From positions 1 to 15,306 of the forward strand of contig RFIV01000281.1 of NCBI GenBank assembly GCA_003695085.1: a stretch of DNA of 15,306 nt, read 5' to 3'. Positions within the stretch are counted from its first letter, which is position 1, and every line of letters begins with the position of its first letter. The stretch is from Gammaproteobacteria bacterium (lineage in GTDB: Bacteria; Pseudomonadota; Gammaproteobacteria; Pseudomonadales; Oleiphilaceae). The notes below the pieces were generated by a model, which saw only the letters and a program-made list of their open reading frames with translations, had not been told where the DNA came from and did not search any database. This document shows, in pieces, positions 6,993 through 15,306 of the stretch. The position numbers and the translations under genes are program-made.

Positions 6993-9089
6993 TTACTGTC
7001 TGTGAATACTGATCACGGGCTTGAGCCGCCGCAGCCTTCTCAGTACCCGGGCAAAGTGGGGGCGACCGCTCACACGCATGACAACCGTTATATCGGAAAT
7101 GCCCCCCGGGTGATCCTTGATGGTGACCGTTTCCACATGGGCTTCGGCCTTGGCCACCGCATTCGCCACGTCAGCGAGAATACCGCGCTGCATTTCCACT
7201 CGCACAACAATGGCGACAGCAAATTCACCCACCGCCTGCTTGTCCCAGTACAGGTCCAGAAAATGCCCGCGCCCCACGGTCCGGCGAACCTTCTGGCACT
7301 GTGTCCGATGGACGATCAGCTGGTTCTCGGGCCCATCCACGCCGACGATAATATCACCCGGAATCGGGTGGCAACACGAGGCCAGCCGGTATGCACGCCC
7401 TTCTGTGCCCCGGATGACAGTGTCCTGCGTTGCCGGCGTCTCGCTGGGAGCGGCCTGCGTCTGATCGGCGGCCAGCTGGCTGGCCAGTACGTAGGGCATG
7501 CGGCGCCCTTCCCCCAGATCCGTGAACATCTGCTCGACGGACTCCAGATTGTTGTGTTGCAGCACCTTCTGCATCTGGGCCTCATTGATCGTCTCCAGAC
7601 TCAGCCCGAGCTCCTTGAGGTGCTTGTCCAGCAGGGCCCTGCCCACTTCGCGGGCCTGCTTGCGGAAATACTGGCGCAACGCTGTCCGTGCCTTGCCGGT
7701 CACAACATGATTCAGCCAGTCCGCATGGGGATGAGCGGAGGGCGAAGTGATGATCTCGACGGTCGATCCGCTCTTGAGCTCTGACGTTAGCGGCACGCGT
7801 GTGTTGTTGACCCGGGCGGCAAAACAGCGATTGCCCACATCGGTATGAATGGCATAGGCGAAGTCGATGGGCGTCGCGCCGGCCGGCAACTCGATGACCT
7901 TGTTCTTGGGTGTGAAGACAAAGATCTCGTCCTGACTCAGGTCCTGCTTCACATAGTCGATGAACTCGACGGTATCATCCGTGCCCTCGCGCATTTCAAG
8001 CAGGTTCTTGACCCACTGCTCCACCTTCTCCAACTGGTTGCGCGCCAGCGTGGAGTCACCGCCCTTGTACATCCAGTGAGCAGCAACGCCCGTGTTGGCC
8101 ACACGATCCATTTCTTCGGTGCGGATCTGAAACTCCAGATGCAGCTCTCGACGATACACCGTGGTGGTGTGCAGGCTCTGATAGCCGTTGCGCTTCGGAA
8201 TGGCAATGTAGTCCTTGAAACGCTCCCAGCGCGGGCGGAACAGGCTGTGCACCACACCCAGCGCGCGATAGCAGTTGTCTTCGGTATCGGTGATGATGCG
8301 GAAGGCAAACATGTCCATGATATCGTTGAAGGCACGCTGCTTGTCACGCATCTTGCGATAGATGGAATACAGGTGCTTCTCGCGGTGCTGAACGCGCGCC
8401 GGGATACCGCGGCGTTCCAGTGCGCTGCTCACGCGCTGGGCCACATCATTGAGCAGTTCGGTCTCACCGCCCCGACGCTTGCGGATGGCCTCCTCGATAT
8501 ACCGGGCACGCATGGGGTGCAGTGCCCTGAAAGACAAGTCTTCCAGCTCGGTATAAATGGTGTGAATACCCAGTGCCCGGGCCCAGGGCGCAAAGACCTG
8601 CAGCGTTTCCTCGGCCTTCTCGCGCTGCTTGGACTTCTTCATGGCATCCAGCGTGCGCATGTTGTGCAGCCGGTCCGCCAGCTTGACGACGATCACCCGC
8701 AGGTCCGTGCTGGTGGCGCGGATCATCTTGAAGTAGTTGTCTGCCTGACGCTCAGCGCGGGTGCGGTCTTCGACCTTGGTCAGCTTGGACACCCCATCCA
8801 CCAGATGGGCAACCGTCTCGCCAAACTGGCGCACGATGGCAGACTTGGGGATGCCGGTATCCTCGATCACGTCATGCAGCATGGCCGCCGCGAGGGTTTC
8901 ATGATCCAGGCCCAGCTCGGCAAGGAGGTTGGCTACCGCCAGGGGGTGTTGTACATACGGTTCGCCGCTCTTGCGATATTGGCCTTCATGGGCCTGTTCG
9001 GCATAGTAATAGGCCCGCTTCACCAGATTGATCTGGGACGGCTCGAAATGCTGACTCAGGCGCTCCGCAAGCGCATCAATGGTGGGCAC
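6993..9089 (-). CDS. spoT: Bifunctional (p)ppGpp synthetase/hydrolase SpoT
   Basis: This is a 698-residue RelA/SpoT homologue, against about 702 in E. coli SpoT. The N-terminal HD hydrolase domain has HD at 72-73 and the HDxxED motif at 72-77, so (p)ppGpp breakdown should be active. The synthetase domain (about 235-345) carries RFKD at 290-293, the form seen in bifunctional enzymes rather than the acidic RelA form, plus NGYQSLHT at 301-308 and [10 protein letters not shown] at 319-328. The TGS domain starts near 388 ([10 protein letters not shown]). A conserved CCHPIPGD motif is at 572-579 and an ACT domain fills about 625-698. The GTG start at 9089 matches the N terminus of close SpoT proteins ([11 protein letters not shown]). 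It acts in the cytoplasm as the main stress-linked regulator of the alarmone level. A terminator separates it from rpoZ, so it probably has its own promoter, although I could not find one. Confidence 0.97.
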   Translation of the reverse strand: MPTIDALAERLSQHFEPSQINLVKRAYYYAEQAHEGQYRKSGEPYVQHPLAVANLLAELGLDHETLAAAMLHDVIEDTGIPKSAIVRQFGETVAHLVDGVSKLTKVEDRTRAERQADNYFKMIRATSTDLRVIVVKLADRLHNMRTLDAMKKSKQREKAEETLQVFAPWARALGIHTIYTELEDLSFRALHPMRARYIEEAIRKRRGGETELLNDVAQRVSSALERRGIPARVQHREKHLYSIYRKMRDKQRAFNDIMDMFAFRIITDTEDNCYRALGVVHSLFRPRWERFKDYIAIPKRNGYQSLHTTTVYRRELHLEFQIRTEEMDRVANTGVAAHWMYKGGDSTLARNQLEKVEQWVKNLLEMREGTDDTVEFIDYVKQDLSQDEIFVFTPKNKVIELPAGATPIDFAYAIHTDVGNRCFAARVNNTRVPLTSELKSGSTVEIITSPSAHPHADWLNHVVTGKARTALRQYFRKQAREVGRALLDKHLKELGLSLETINEAQMQKVLQHNNLESVEQMFTDLGEGRRMPYVLASQLAADQTQAAPSETPATQDTVIRGTEGRAYRLASCCHPIPGDIIVGVDGPENQLIVHRTQCQKVRRTVGRGHFLDLYWDKQAVGEFAVAIVVRVEMQRGILADVANAVAKAEAHVETVTIKDHPGGISDITVVMRVSGRPHFARVLRRLRRLKPVISIHRQ

Positions 9090-9176
9090 GTTCCGGAAAA
9101 CTCAGTAAAAAACCGTGATCTCTGCTTTGACTTCAAGTGTGGAGGCACGCTCTCGAAAAGGCAAGCCCGGAACGCA

Positions 9177-9200
9177 AAACGCCACCCGAAGGTGGCGTTT
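9177..9200 (-). terminator. Intrinsic terminator after rpoZ
   Basis: A ten-base-pair stem (9177-9186 with 9191-9200) is capped by four bases that read UUCG between C and G in the - strand RNA, an exceptionally stable tetraloop. The U-tract is short (UUUU at the stem base, then GC), so termination may be partial. It starts 21 bases after the rpoZ stop codon and stands between rpoZ and spoT. Confidence 0.75.
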
Positions 9201-9221
9201 CATACAGATTCGGCTTCAATT

Positions 9222-9431
9222 TCAAAGCAGCTCTGTATCGATGTTCTCTTCGCTGATGTGGCCTTCGGCAATTTCCCGGAGGGCTACGACGGTCGGCTTG
9301 TCATTCTCCCAGGGCACCTTGGGTTCCTGCCCCTGAGACTGCAGCTGACGCGCACGCTTGGTGGCCAGCATGACCAGCTCGAAGCGGTTGTTCTTCTTTT
9401 GCAGACAATCTTCAACAGTAACTCGCGCCAT
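9222..9431 (-). CDS. rpoZ: RNA polymerase omega subunit, short form
   Basis: Omega binds the beta-prime subunit, helps RNA polymerase assembly and forms part of a ppGpp site in proteobacteria. This 69-residue protein has the full conserved core: [10 protein letters not shown] at the start, [16 protein letters not shown] at 15-30 and [18 protein letters not shown] at about 42-59. It ends soon after that core, about 20 residues earlier than the E. coli protein (91 residues), so the variable C-terminal tail is missing. The stop codon is followed quickly by a good terminator, so this is a natural end and not a visible frameshift. The ATG at 9431 has GAGG upstream. It follows gmk by 54 bases, has its own likely promoter and lies ahead of spoT, which makes the ppGpp used by this subunit's site. 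Confidence 0.95.
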   Translation of the reverse strand: MARVTVEDCLQKKNNRFELVMLATKRARQLQSQGQEPKVPWENDKPTVVALREIAEGHISEENIDTELL

Positions 9432-9468
9432 ACCCGTGCCTCAATGAGTAAACCATACAGAACGCGCA

Positions 9469-10124
<656 letters not shown>

Positions 10125-10132
10125 TTAACCGT

Positions 10133-10879
10133 TCAGTCCCCCTGAGCGCGCGGGGGTGGCTCAGCCAGTGACAGGTCGCGTATCAGACCGGGGCGCTGAA
10201 CAGCTTTGACAGCCGCTTCCAGCGCCAACCAGTTGCCATAATGTACCGATTGACGTGACAGGTGCAGCATCCAGGCCTGCTCGCCAATCAGCATGGGAGG
10301 CGGCAGTGCTGACAGGTTCACACCGGCTTCTTCGGCGGCATACAGCACCCCTTCCTCGGAGCCCACGATCCCCTTGACCCGCCCCAGCTGGAGCAGCCGC
10401 CACCCCTGGACATAGGTATCGACTTCAACCCGCTGTATACCCGGATTGTCATCAATCAAAGGCCCGAAACTGGCGCCCCGAATCACTGCCAGCGGCCCGA
10501 GATGCTCCAGCGCTGATACATTGACCTTGGGCGCATCCGAGCTGCAGAACAGCAGCACCCGCGAGACGCTGACCGGCCCCAGTGCGAGGGTTCGCTGCGC
10601 CAGTGCTGGGTTGCTGAAGATCAGCGCCGCATCCAGCCTGCCGGTTGCCACCTGCTCCAGCAAGCGCGCATAAGGCATGCGTACCAGTTCCACAGGCTCT
10701 TCATACTGGCGCTCGATCTGTCGCAGCACCTTGACCATCGCCCCCCGGAGCTGACCGTTCTCCCCCTCGTAGGCAAACGGTGCAAAGGATGGCACTGCCA
10801 CCCGCAAGGGCGGCAGGTGTTCTGCCTGCACCCAGCTGGCCCAAAGGGCCAGACAGCCAATCAATATCCCGCGAATCAT
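10133..10879 (-). CDS. Periplasmic solute-binding protein, family 3 type, no transporter nearby
   Basis: This is a 248-residue secreted protein. Residues 1-19 form a signal peptide (Arg at position 3, hydrophobic core, VQA before the cut), leaving a mature protein of about 229 residues. The mature part begins LRVAVPSFAPFAYEGENGQLRGAMV in outline, the usual first strand and ligand loop of SBP_bac_3 proteins, followed by helices with RLLEQVATGRLDAALIFS. There is no lipobox. No ABC permease or ATPase lies next to it in this window, so it is either an orphan binding protein, a sensor-type periplasmic protein, or served by a transporter elsewhere. The ligand is unknown. The ATG at 10879 has GAGG very close upstream. 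It diverges from cyaA across only 37 bases and lies just ahead of gmk. Confidence 0.8.
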   Translation of the reverse strand: MIRGILIGCLALWASWVQAEHLPPLRVAVPSFAPFAYEGENGQLRGAMVKVLRQIERQYEEPVELVRMPYARLLEQVATGRLDAALIFSNPALAQRTLALGPVSVSRVLLFCSSDAPKVNVSALEHLGPLAVIRGASFGPLIDDNPGIQRVEVDTYVQGWRLLQLGRVKGIVGSEEGVLYAAEEAGVNLSALPPPMLIGEQAWMLHLSRQSVHYGNWLALEAAVKAVQRPGLIRDLSLAEPPPRAQGD

Positions 10880-10916
10880 CGCCTCAGCCTAGCATAAGTT
10901 GCACTATACTTCCGCC
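10880..10916. promoter_or_regulatory. Very short divergent promoter with overlapping -10 elements
   Basis: Only 37 bases separate the two divergent start codons. On +, TATACT (10905-10910) is a five-of-six -10 element ending six bases before the cyaA ATG, so the transcript would begin at or next to that codon. On -, TATAGT (10908-10903) overlaps it and would give a leader of about 17 bases for the solute-binding protein gene. Neither has a good -35. TATGCT at 10896-10891 is an alternative - strand -10. Confidence 0.5.
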
Positions 10917-13802
10917 ATGGGCCTGCAACGGATTATCCGCACCAACTACCGCGAAGGCGTTGATCGCAAGACGCTCAAGGCTATCGTGGCCCGTTTCTGC
11001 CACGTCAGCGAGCAGCGCATTCACTGCATGAGCGAACTGCTGTCGCCCAAGCAGATGCATCTCGTGCGACAGCTTCCCATGCTGTTTCATGCTCACCACC
11101 CGCTGTTGCCCGGCTATGTGCAGGCAGACTGTCCTTACGGGCTGGCCAATTTTAATCCCGACAAGACGTTAATCAAGGAAACCCGGCGATTTGCCCGCAG
11201 TTTCGTCTATCACCATGACAAACAGCACCGGCCGGATATCCTCAGTCTCTTTCTGATGGGATCCATCGGCACCGTCGCCCATACCGGCGGCAGTGATGTA
11301 GATGTCTGGCTGGTTCACCGCCCGGATTTGTCACCGGCTGGTTGTGAGCGCTTGCGGGCCAAGGCAAAAGCCATTTGCCGCTACGCCCACGAGATCGGTC
11401 TGGAGATGCATATTTTTCTGGTCAATGCCGAGGATTTCAGGCAAGGCCGCCACAATGCCGAAGTGGACCAGGAAGACTGCGGGACCGCGCAGCATTACCT
11501 CCTGCTGGACGAGTTCTACCGCACCGGCGTCTGGCTCGGTGGTGCCTGGCCACTCTGGTGGCTGATTCCGGCCGACTCCGAATCCGAGTACGCCGAGCTG
11601 GCACAGCTTCTGACGGAAAAGCGCTTCATCAAGCCGGACCAGTTCGTGGATTTCGGCGGCGTGCCCCGCATTCCGCCGGGCGAATTTATTGGTGCCGGCA
11701 TGTGGCAGCTCTACAAGGGTATCGATGCACCGTACAAGTCGGTACTCAAGTTGCTGCTCACGGAAGTCTACGCCCACGAATTCCCGTTCACCCGGCACCT
11801 GTCGCTGCTGTTCAAACAGGGCGTCTGGGAAGATCGCCTGGCACCGCTGGATCTCGATCCGTATGTCATGGTGTACCGCAAGCTGGAGAACCACCTGACA
11901 AGTGAACGGGATCGTGAGCGACTCGAACTGATCCAACAGGCCTTTTACCTGAAGGTCGGCGAGAAGCTCTCCATTCCCGTACGCAAGCCTGGCTGGCGTC
12001 GTGAGCTGATGATGACCCTGGTACGCGACTGGCAATGGCCACCCGGCACGCTGAAACATCTGGACAATCGCGCCCGCTGGAAGGTCACGGATGTCCTGTC
12101 GGAGCGACGCCGCATCGTCAATGAGCTGACTGCCAGCTATCGCTTCATTTCCCTGTTTGTGCGCGAACGCAAGCTCACCCACGCAATCAGCCAGCGAGAC
12201 ATGAACCTGCTCGGACGCAAACTGCACGCCGCGTTCCAGCGCAAGGCCGGAAAGATCGAGCGGATCAATCCCAATATCGCGCCGGATCTGTCCGAGCCCC
12301 AACTGGCCTTTCATCACGTTACCACCCAGAATCCGGACATCCCGCAGGATGGCTGGCTTCTTTACCGCAATCTGGCATCCACGGCGGACGCGCTCCTGCG
12401 ACCGGTACTCAAGCGCTCGCACAGTCTGGTGGAGCTGATTACCTGTAGCTGGGTCAACGGCTTGCTGACACCCGCCACCAGCCTCGGGCTGGCACCCGGA
12501 CAGTCCGATGCGACCCAGTACGAGCTGCAGCATATCGTCCACGCCTTGTCCCACCACCTGCCGCAACCCCTACCTTCCATTCCTCAGGACAATTACTCGC
12601 GACCTCGCCAACTGACGGAGCTGGTGCTGTTCGTCAATGTCGGCGTCGATCCCATGCAGCCCCTCACCCGAAAGGGATTGCACAAGATCAGCGATCAGAC
12701 AGACTCGCTGGGTTACAGTGCCGAGCGTCACAATCTGGTGCAAACGCTCGACATGGTCTGCCTGAACAGCTGGAACGAGGTCAGCGTCCAGCGCTTTCGT
12801 CTGGGCGATACACTGATCCAGTGCCTGACCAATGTCATGACCCTGCTGCTGGAGGGACAGCAATGGGGCGGGCGACTGCCTCAGCTGGGGGTGTACTGTT
12901 TCTGCCCCACACGTGCCGCGGCGATTGCCAAGCGGGTGGATCATCTTTTCAGACAGGTCATGCGCTGCTTCTTCACCCGCCAGACCAAGCATCACGGACG
13001 CTATGTCCTGCAGATCGAACACCACTTCTACATCATCCAGTTTCGTGACGATCAGCCACGTATTCAGGCGCTTGAAGACCGTGCAGCACTGCTGGACGCC
13101 CTGTCCACCCCGCAACCCCGGTACAGCCCCATCCTGCTTGATGCCTATGCCTTGCGCGACGACCCGCTGGCCGCCATTGCGGACAAGCAAAAGGCGCAGG
13201 TCCTGCAGGTCTTCGTGCTTGAAGAGGCAGGACAGACCACGCTCTTTGTCAGCGATGAAAAGGGCGCGTTGCTGACACACAGTCACCCCACCCACTGCGG
13301 CAACACGCTTCTCACACCGCTGCTGCGCTTTCTGTCCGCTATCGAGGAGCGCCGCCTGATGCATGGGGGGCTGGATGATGCCCCGATCACGGCGACCGAA
13401 TGCTATCGCCTCAGCCGTCCGGCAGGTAAGGGCCAGTACCGGGCCGAGCCCCTGTCCCTGCCAGGCAATCAGGCACGTACGCACTACCATGATCTTCAGG
13501 TGGTCGCCAATGTGGAGAGTGGCCTGCTCCACTACACGCTGTACTACGACCACAGGGAGTTCTCAACGCTCGAGTACGGTGAACAGCTTTTCAGTGCCCT
13601 CGCGCACTACATTCTCAGCCAGCGTGCAGGCAACGCACCCTATCCGGTATACATTACCGATCTCAGCCTGCCTCACGATCTGCCGGGCAAGGGGCCATCA
13701 CAAGGCCTGACCACCACCCATTACCTGCGCACAAAACTGGAGCTGGAAGCCCGTCTCAACGAGGCGCTTGAACAGCCCGTTCCGGGCGATCGGGCCGACT
13801 GA
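10917..13802 (+). CDS. cyaA: Class I adenylate cyclase
   Basis: CyaA converts ATP to cAMP in the cytoplasm, the signal for CRP/Vfr-type regulators. It is 961 residues from the ATG, longer than E. coli CyaA (848). The N-terminal catalytic domain is clear: HHPLLPGYV at about 60-68, MGS at 114-116, then GGSDVDVWLVH with Ser126, Asp127 and Asp129 matching the active-site pattern of E. coli. EDCGTAQHYLLLDEFYRTGVWL, GAGMWQLYKGIDAPYKSVLK and DPYVMVYRKLE follow in order, then SPDLSEP-like and SWNEV motifs in the C-terminal regulatory half. A TTG at 10899 would add six residues, but it overlaps the likely -10 element. The ATG at 10917 has no Shine-Dalgarno sequence and may be translated from a leaderless mRNA. 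No clear terminator follows, only an eight-T run at 13819-13826. Confidence 0.96.
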   Translation: MGLQRIIRTNYREGVDRKTLKAIVARFCHVSEQRIHCMSELLSPKQMHLVRQLPMLFHAHHPLLPGYVQADCPYGLANFNPDKTLIKETRRFARSFVYHHDKQHRPDILSLFLMGSIGTVAHTGGSDVDVWLVHRPDLSPAGCERLRAKAKAICRYAHEIGLEMHIFLVNAEDFRQGRHNAEVDQEDCGTAQHYLLLDEFYRTGVWLGGAWPLWWLIPADSESEYAELAQLLTEKRFIKPDQFVDFGGVPRIPPGEFIGAGMWQLYKGIDAPYKSVLKLLLTEVYAHEFPFTRHLSLLFKQGVWEDRLAPLDLDPYVMVYRKLENHLTSERDRERLELIQQAFYLKVGEKLSIPVRKPGWRRELMMTLVRDWQWPPGTLKHLDNRARWKVTDVLSERRRIVNELTASYRFISLFVRERKLTHAISQRDMNLLGRKLHAAFQRKAGKIERINPNIAPDLSEPQLAFHHVTTQNPDIPQDGWLLYRNLASTADALLRPVLKRSHSLVELITCSWVNGLLTPATSLGLAPGQSDATQYELQHIVHALSHHLPQPLPSIPQDNYSRPRQLTELVLFVNVGVDPMQPLTRKGLHKISDQTDSLGYSAERHNLVQTLDMVCLNSWNEVSVQRFRLGDTLIQCLTNVMTLLLEGQQWGGRLPQLGVYCFCPTRAAAIAKRVDHLFRQVMRCFFTRQTKHHGRYVLQIEHHFYIIQFRDDQPRIQALEDRAALLDALSTPQPRYSPILLDAYALRDDPLAAIADKQKAQVLQVFVLEEAGQTTLFVSDEKGALLTHSHPTHCGNTLLTPLLRFLSAIEERRLMHGGLDDAPITATECYRLSRPAGKGQYRAEPLSLPGNQARTHYHDLQVVANVESGLLHYTLYYDHREFSTLEYGEQLFSALAHYILSQRAGNAPYPVYITDLSLPHDLPGKGPSQGLTTTHYLRTKLELEARLNEALEQPVPGDRAD

Positions 13803-13838
13803 CTTTGCGGGGGCTAACTTTTTTTTGGCCGAACGGGT

Positions 13839-13844
13839 TATACT
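13839..13844 (+). promoter_or_regulatory. Likely -10 element for lptM-lysA-dapF
   Basis: TATACT (five of six to the -10 consensus) lies 34 bases before the lptM ATG, just after the eight-T run that follows cyaA. No convincing -35 is visible 16-18 bases upstream, where the sequence reads around AACTTT. It would give a leader of roughly 28 bases including GGGGAAG at 13870-13876. Confidence 0.45.
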
Positions 13845-13878
13845 GCCCGGTCTGAATGTAATTTCGTGTGGGGAAGCC

Positions 13879-14007
13879 ATGAAAAGGCTGGGAATGCTGA
13901 TCATCGTGTGGTGGGTTCTGTCTGGTGCCTCGTGCGGGCAGAAGGGCGACCTGTATCTGCCCGATGAACAGGGCGCAAGGCAGGAAGCCCCCGCACCGCA
14001 ATACTGA
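13879..14007 (+). CDS. lptM: Small outer-membrane lipoprotein LptM (YifL/LppL)
   Basis: This is a 42-residue lipoprotein. A short basic start and a hydrophobic core (residues 4-17) lead to Cys19, followed by GQKGDLYLP, the conserved signature of the family (usually CGQKGPLYLP). LptM is reported to assist disulfide maturation and assembly of the LPS transport complex LptDE in the outer membrane. Its place directly ahead of lysA and dapF is typical. The ATG at 13879 is preceded by GGGGAAG; the open frame continues upstream to 13768 but that would overlap cyaA and lose the signal peptide position. The four residues GASC around the cysteine are unusual, because a Leu is expected three residues before the Cys and here it is five before. 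Confidence 0.88.
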   Translation: MKRLGMLIIVWWVLSGASCGQKGDLYLPDEQGARQEAPAPQY

Positions 14008-14018
14008 CCGGGAGAACC

Positions 14019-15278
14019 ATGGATCATTTCAACTACCGCGAGGGTCGCCTCTTTGCCGAGGATATCCCCGTTACGGCGTTGGCCGAACAGTTCGGCACAC
14101 CCTGTTACGTCTATTCCCGCGCAACGTTCGAACGCCACTATCGTGCCTGGGAAGATGCACTGACCGACATCCCGCACCTGATCTGCTATGCCGTGAAGGC
14201 CAATTCCAATCTCGCCGTGCTGAACCTGCTGGCCCGCCTCGGTGCCGGATTCGACATCGTCTCCGGCGGCGAACTGGCGCGCGTGCTGGCCGCCGGGGGT
14301 GACCCGGCCAGGGTGGTGTTTTCCGGTGTCGGCAAAACCGCTGACGAGATTCGCCAGGCGCTCCAGGCCGGCGTTCACTGCTTCAATGTGGAATCGGCGC
14401 CGGAGCTCAGGCGCATCGCCCGCATTGCCACGGAGCTTCAGATCGCGGCGCCCGTCTCCCTGCGCGTCAATCCCGACGTGGATGCGAAGACCCACCCCTA
14501 CATTTCAACCGGGCTGAAGGAAAACAAGTTCGGCGTCACCATGGAGGAGGCCCGTGATCTCTACCGCTGGGCCGCATCACACCCCTCCCTGAACGTGATC
14601 GGCATTGACTGCCACATCGGCTCTCAGCTGACCGAAACGGATCCGTTCCTGGCAGCGCTGGATCGGGTACTGGCCCTGATTGACGAACTGGCCGAAGACG
14701 GCATTCAGCTCGAGCACATCGATCTGGGCGGCGGCCTCGGGGTGCGTTACAACGACGAAACCCCTCCGCACCCCAGCGAGTACATTGCCCGGCTGACACC
14801 CAGGCTGAAGGATCGCGGGCTGGCACTGGTGCTTGAACCCGGTCGCTCGATTGCAGCCAATGCCGGTATCCTGCTGACGCGGGTCGAGTACCTGAAGGAA
14901 ACCCCGCACAAGCACTTCGCCATTGTCGATGCAGCGATGAACGACCTGATTCGCCCGGCGCTCTACAGTGCCTGGCAGGCCATCATCCCGGCAGAACTGC
15001 ACGAGGATCGCGAGGTCAAGGCCTGGGATATCGTCGGCCCTGTCTGCGAAACCGGTGACTTTCTTGGCAAGGAGCGCGAGCTGGGGCTGGCCGAAGGCGA
15101 CCTGCTCGTCGTGCGCTCGGCAGGCGCCTACGGTTTCGTCATGGCATCCAACTACAACAGCCGCCCGCGTCCGCCGGAGATCATGGTGGACGGAGAAGCG
15201 GCCCACGTCATCCGGCGGCGTGAAACCGTATCCGAGCTGTTCAGCACCGAATCGCTGCTGCCCGGAGGCAACGACTGA
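14019..15278 (+). CDS. lysA: Diaminopimelate decarboxylase
   Basis: LysA is a PLP enzyme that decarboxylates meso-diaminopimelate to L-lysine, the last step of the pathway. The protein has 419 residues, the usual size. The PLP lysine is Lys60 in YAVKANSN. His199 in HIGSQ, the glycine loop GGGLG at 237-241 that holds the PLP phosphate, and EPGR at 273-276 are all present. The catalytic CETGD motif is at 343-347, and SAGAYGF follows near the C terminus. Every active-site element of the group IV decarboxylase fold is visible. The ATG at 14019 has GGGAGAA upstream and is 11 bases after the lptM stop codon. Its own stop codon overlaps the dapF start by one base, so the three genes should form one operon. 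Confidence 0.97.
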   Translation: MDHFNYREGRLFAEDIPVTALAEQFGTPCYVYSRATFERHYRAWEDALTDIPHLICYAVKANSNLAVLNLLARLGAGFDIVSGGELARVLAAGGDPARVVFSGVGKTADEIRQALQAGVHCFNVESAPELRRIARIATELQIAAPVSLRVNPDVDAKTHPYISTGLKENKFGVTMEEARDLYRWAASHPSLNVIGIDCHIGSQLTETDPFLAALDRVLALIDELAEDGIQLEHIDLGGGLGVRYNDETPPHPSEYIARLTPRLKDRGLALVLEPGRSIAANAGILLTRVEYLKETPHKHFAIVDAAMNDLIRPALYSAWQAIIPAELHEDREVKAWDIVGPVCETGDFLGKERELGLAEGDLLVVRSAGAYGFVMASNYNSRPRPPEIMVDGEAAHVIRRRETVSELFSTESLLPGGND

Positions 15279-15306
15279 TGCAGTTGCGCTTTACCAAGAT
15301 GCACGG
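15278..15306 (+). CDS. dapF: Diaminopimelate epimerase, N-terminal fragment cut by the window edge
   Basis: Only the first ten residues are visible (MQLRFTKMHG). FTKMHG is the well-known start of DapF, which converts LL- to meso-diaminopimelate, the substrate of LysA and a peptidoglycan building block. The ATG overlaps the lysA stop codon as TGATG, and GGAGG at 15264-15268 inside lysA serves as its Shine-Dalgarno sequence. Confidence 0.9.

Noticed and set aside
13776..13826. Terminator for cyaA formed by the end of the gene and the eight-T run
   Set aside because: The possible AGCCC/GGGCT pairing has a long loop, part of the stem lies in the coding end, and four bases separate it from the T-run; not convincing.

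Overview
The window is chromosomal, gene-dense and looks like core gammaproteobacterial DNA. The main pointers are a class I adenylate cyclase (CyaA), a SpoT-type (p)ppGpp synthetase/hydrolase, the gmk-rpoZ-spoT block, an oxyR-recG pair and an lptM-lysA-dapF cluster. Gene order resembles what I recall for Pseudomonas and its relatives (gmk, rpoZ, spoT, ridA, then oxyR, recG and a YbaK/HDOD fusion). The organism is therefore probably in the Pseudomonadales/Oceanospirillales sphere, but genus cannot be fixed from the sequence alone. I see no insertion sequence, phage, CRISPR array, rRNA or tRNA.

Layout. (1) 1-1135: an uncertain leader region, a membrane-anchored DUF2489 protein on + with a TTG start, then a convergent 83-residue unknown protein on -. 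The unknown gene is followed by a trinucleotide tract and an intrinsic terminator on the - strand. (2) 1136-5633, all on -: oxyR, then recG overlapping it by ATGA, then a YbaK-like/HDOD fusion protein. (3) 5634-6578: a divergent control region and, on +, a YeeZ-like NAD(P)-binding protein whose only plausible start is CTG behind a strong Shine-Dalgarno sequence. (4) 6589-10879, all on -: a periplasmic solute-binding protein, gmk, rpoZ, a terminator, spoT and ridA. (5) 10880-15306, on +: cyaA behind a very short divergent promoter, then lptM, lysA and the first ten codons of dapF.

How the genes fit together. gmk, rpoZ and spoT link GTP supply, RNA polymerase and the stringent response. oxyR and recG cover oxidative-stress sensing and DNA repair. 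lysA and dapF sit on the diaminopimelate/lysine route, with the small lipoprotein LptM ahead of them. cyaA makes cAMP.

Several start codons differ from the longest open frame, based on Shine-Dalgarno position and family length: the HDOD gene, recG, gmk and cyaA. I did not find a new multi-gene system. The points most worth checking are local: the CTG start, the cyaA divergent promoter with overlapping -10 elements and a probably leaderless cyaA mRNA, the atypical LptM lipobox, the degenerate HD residue in the HDOD protein, the AAC/GAC tract, and the short omega subunit.
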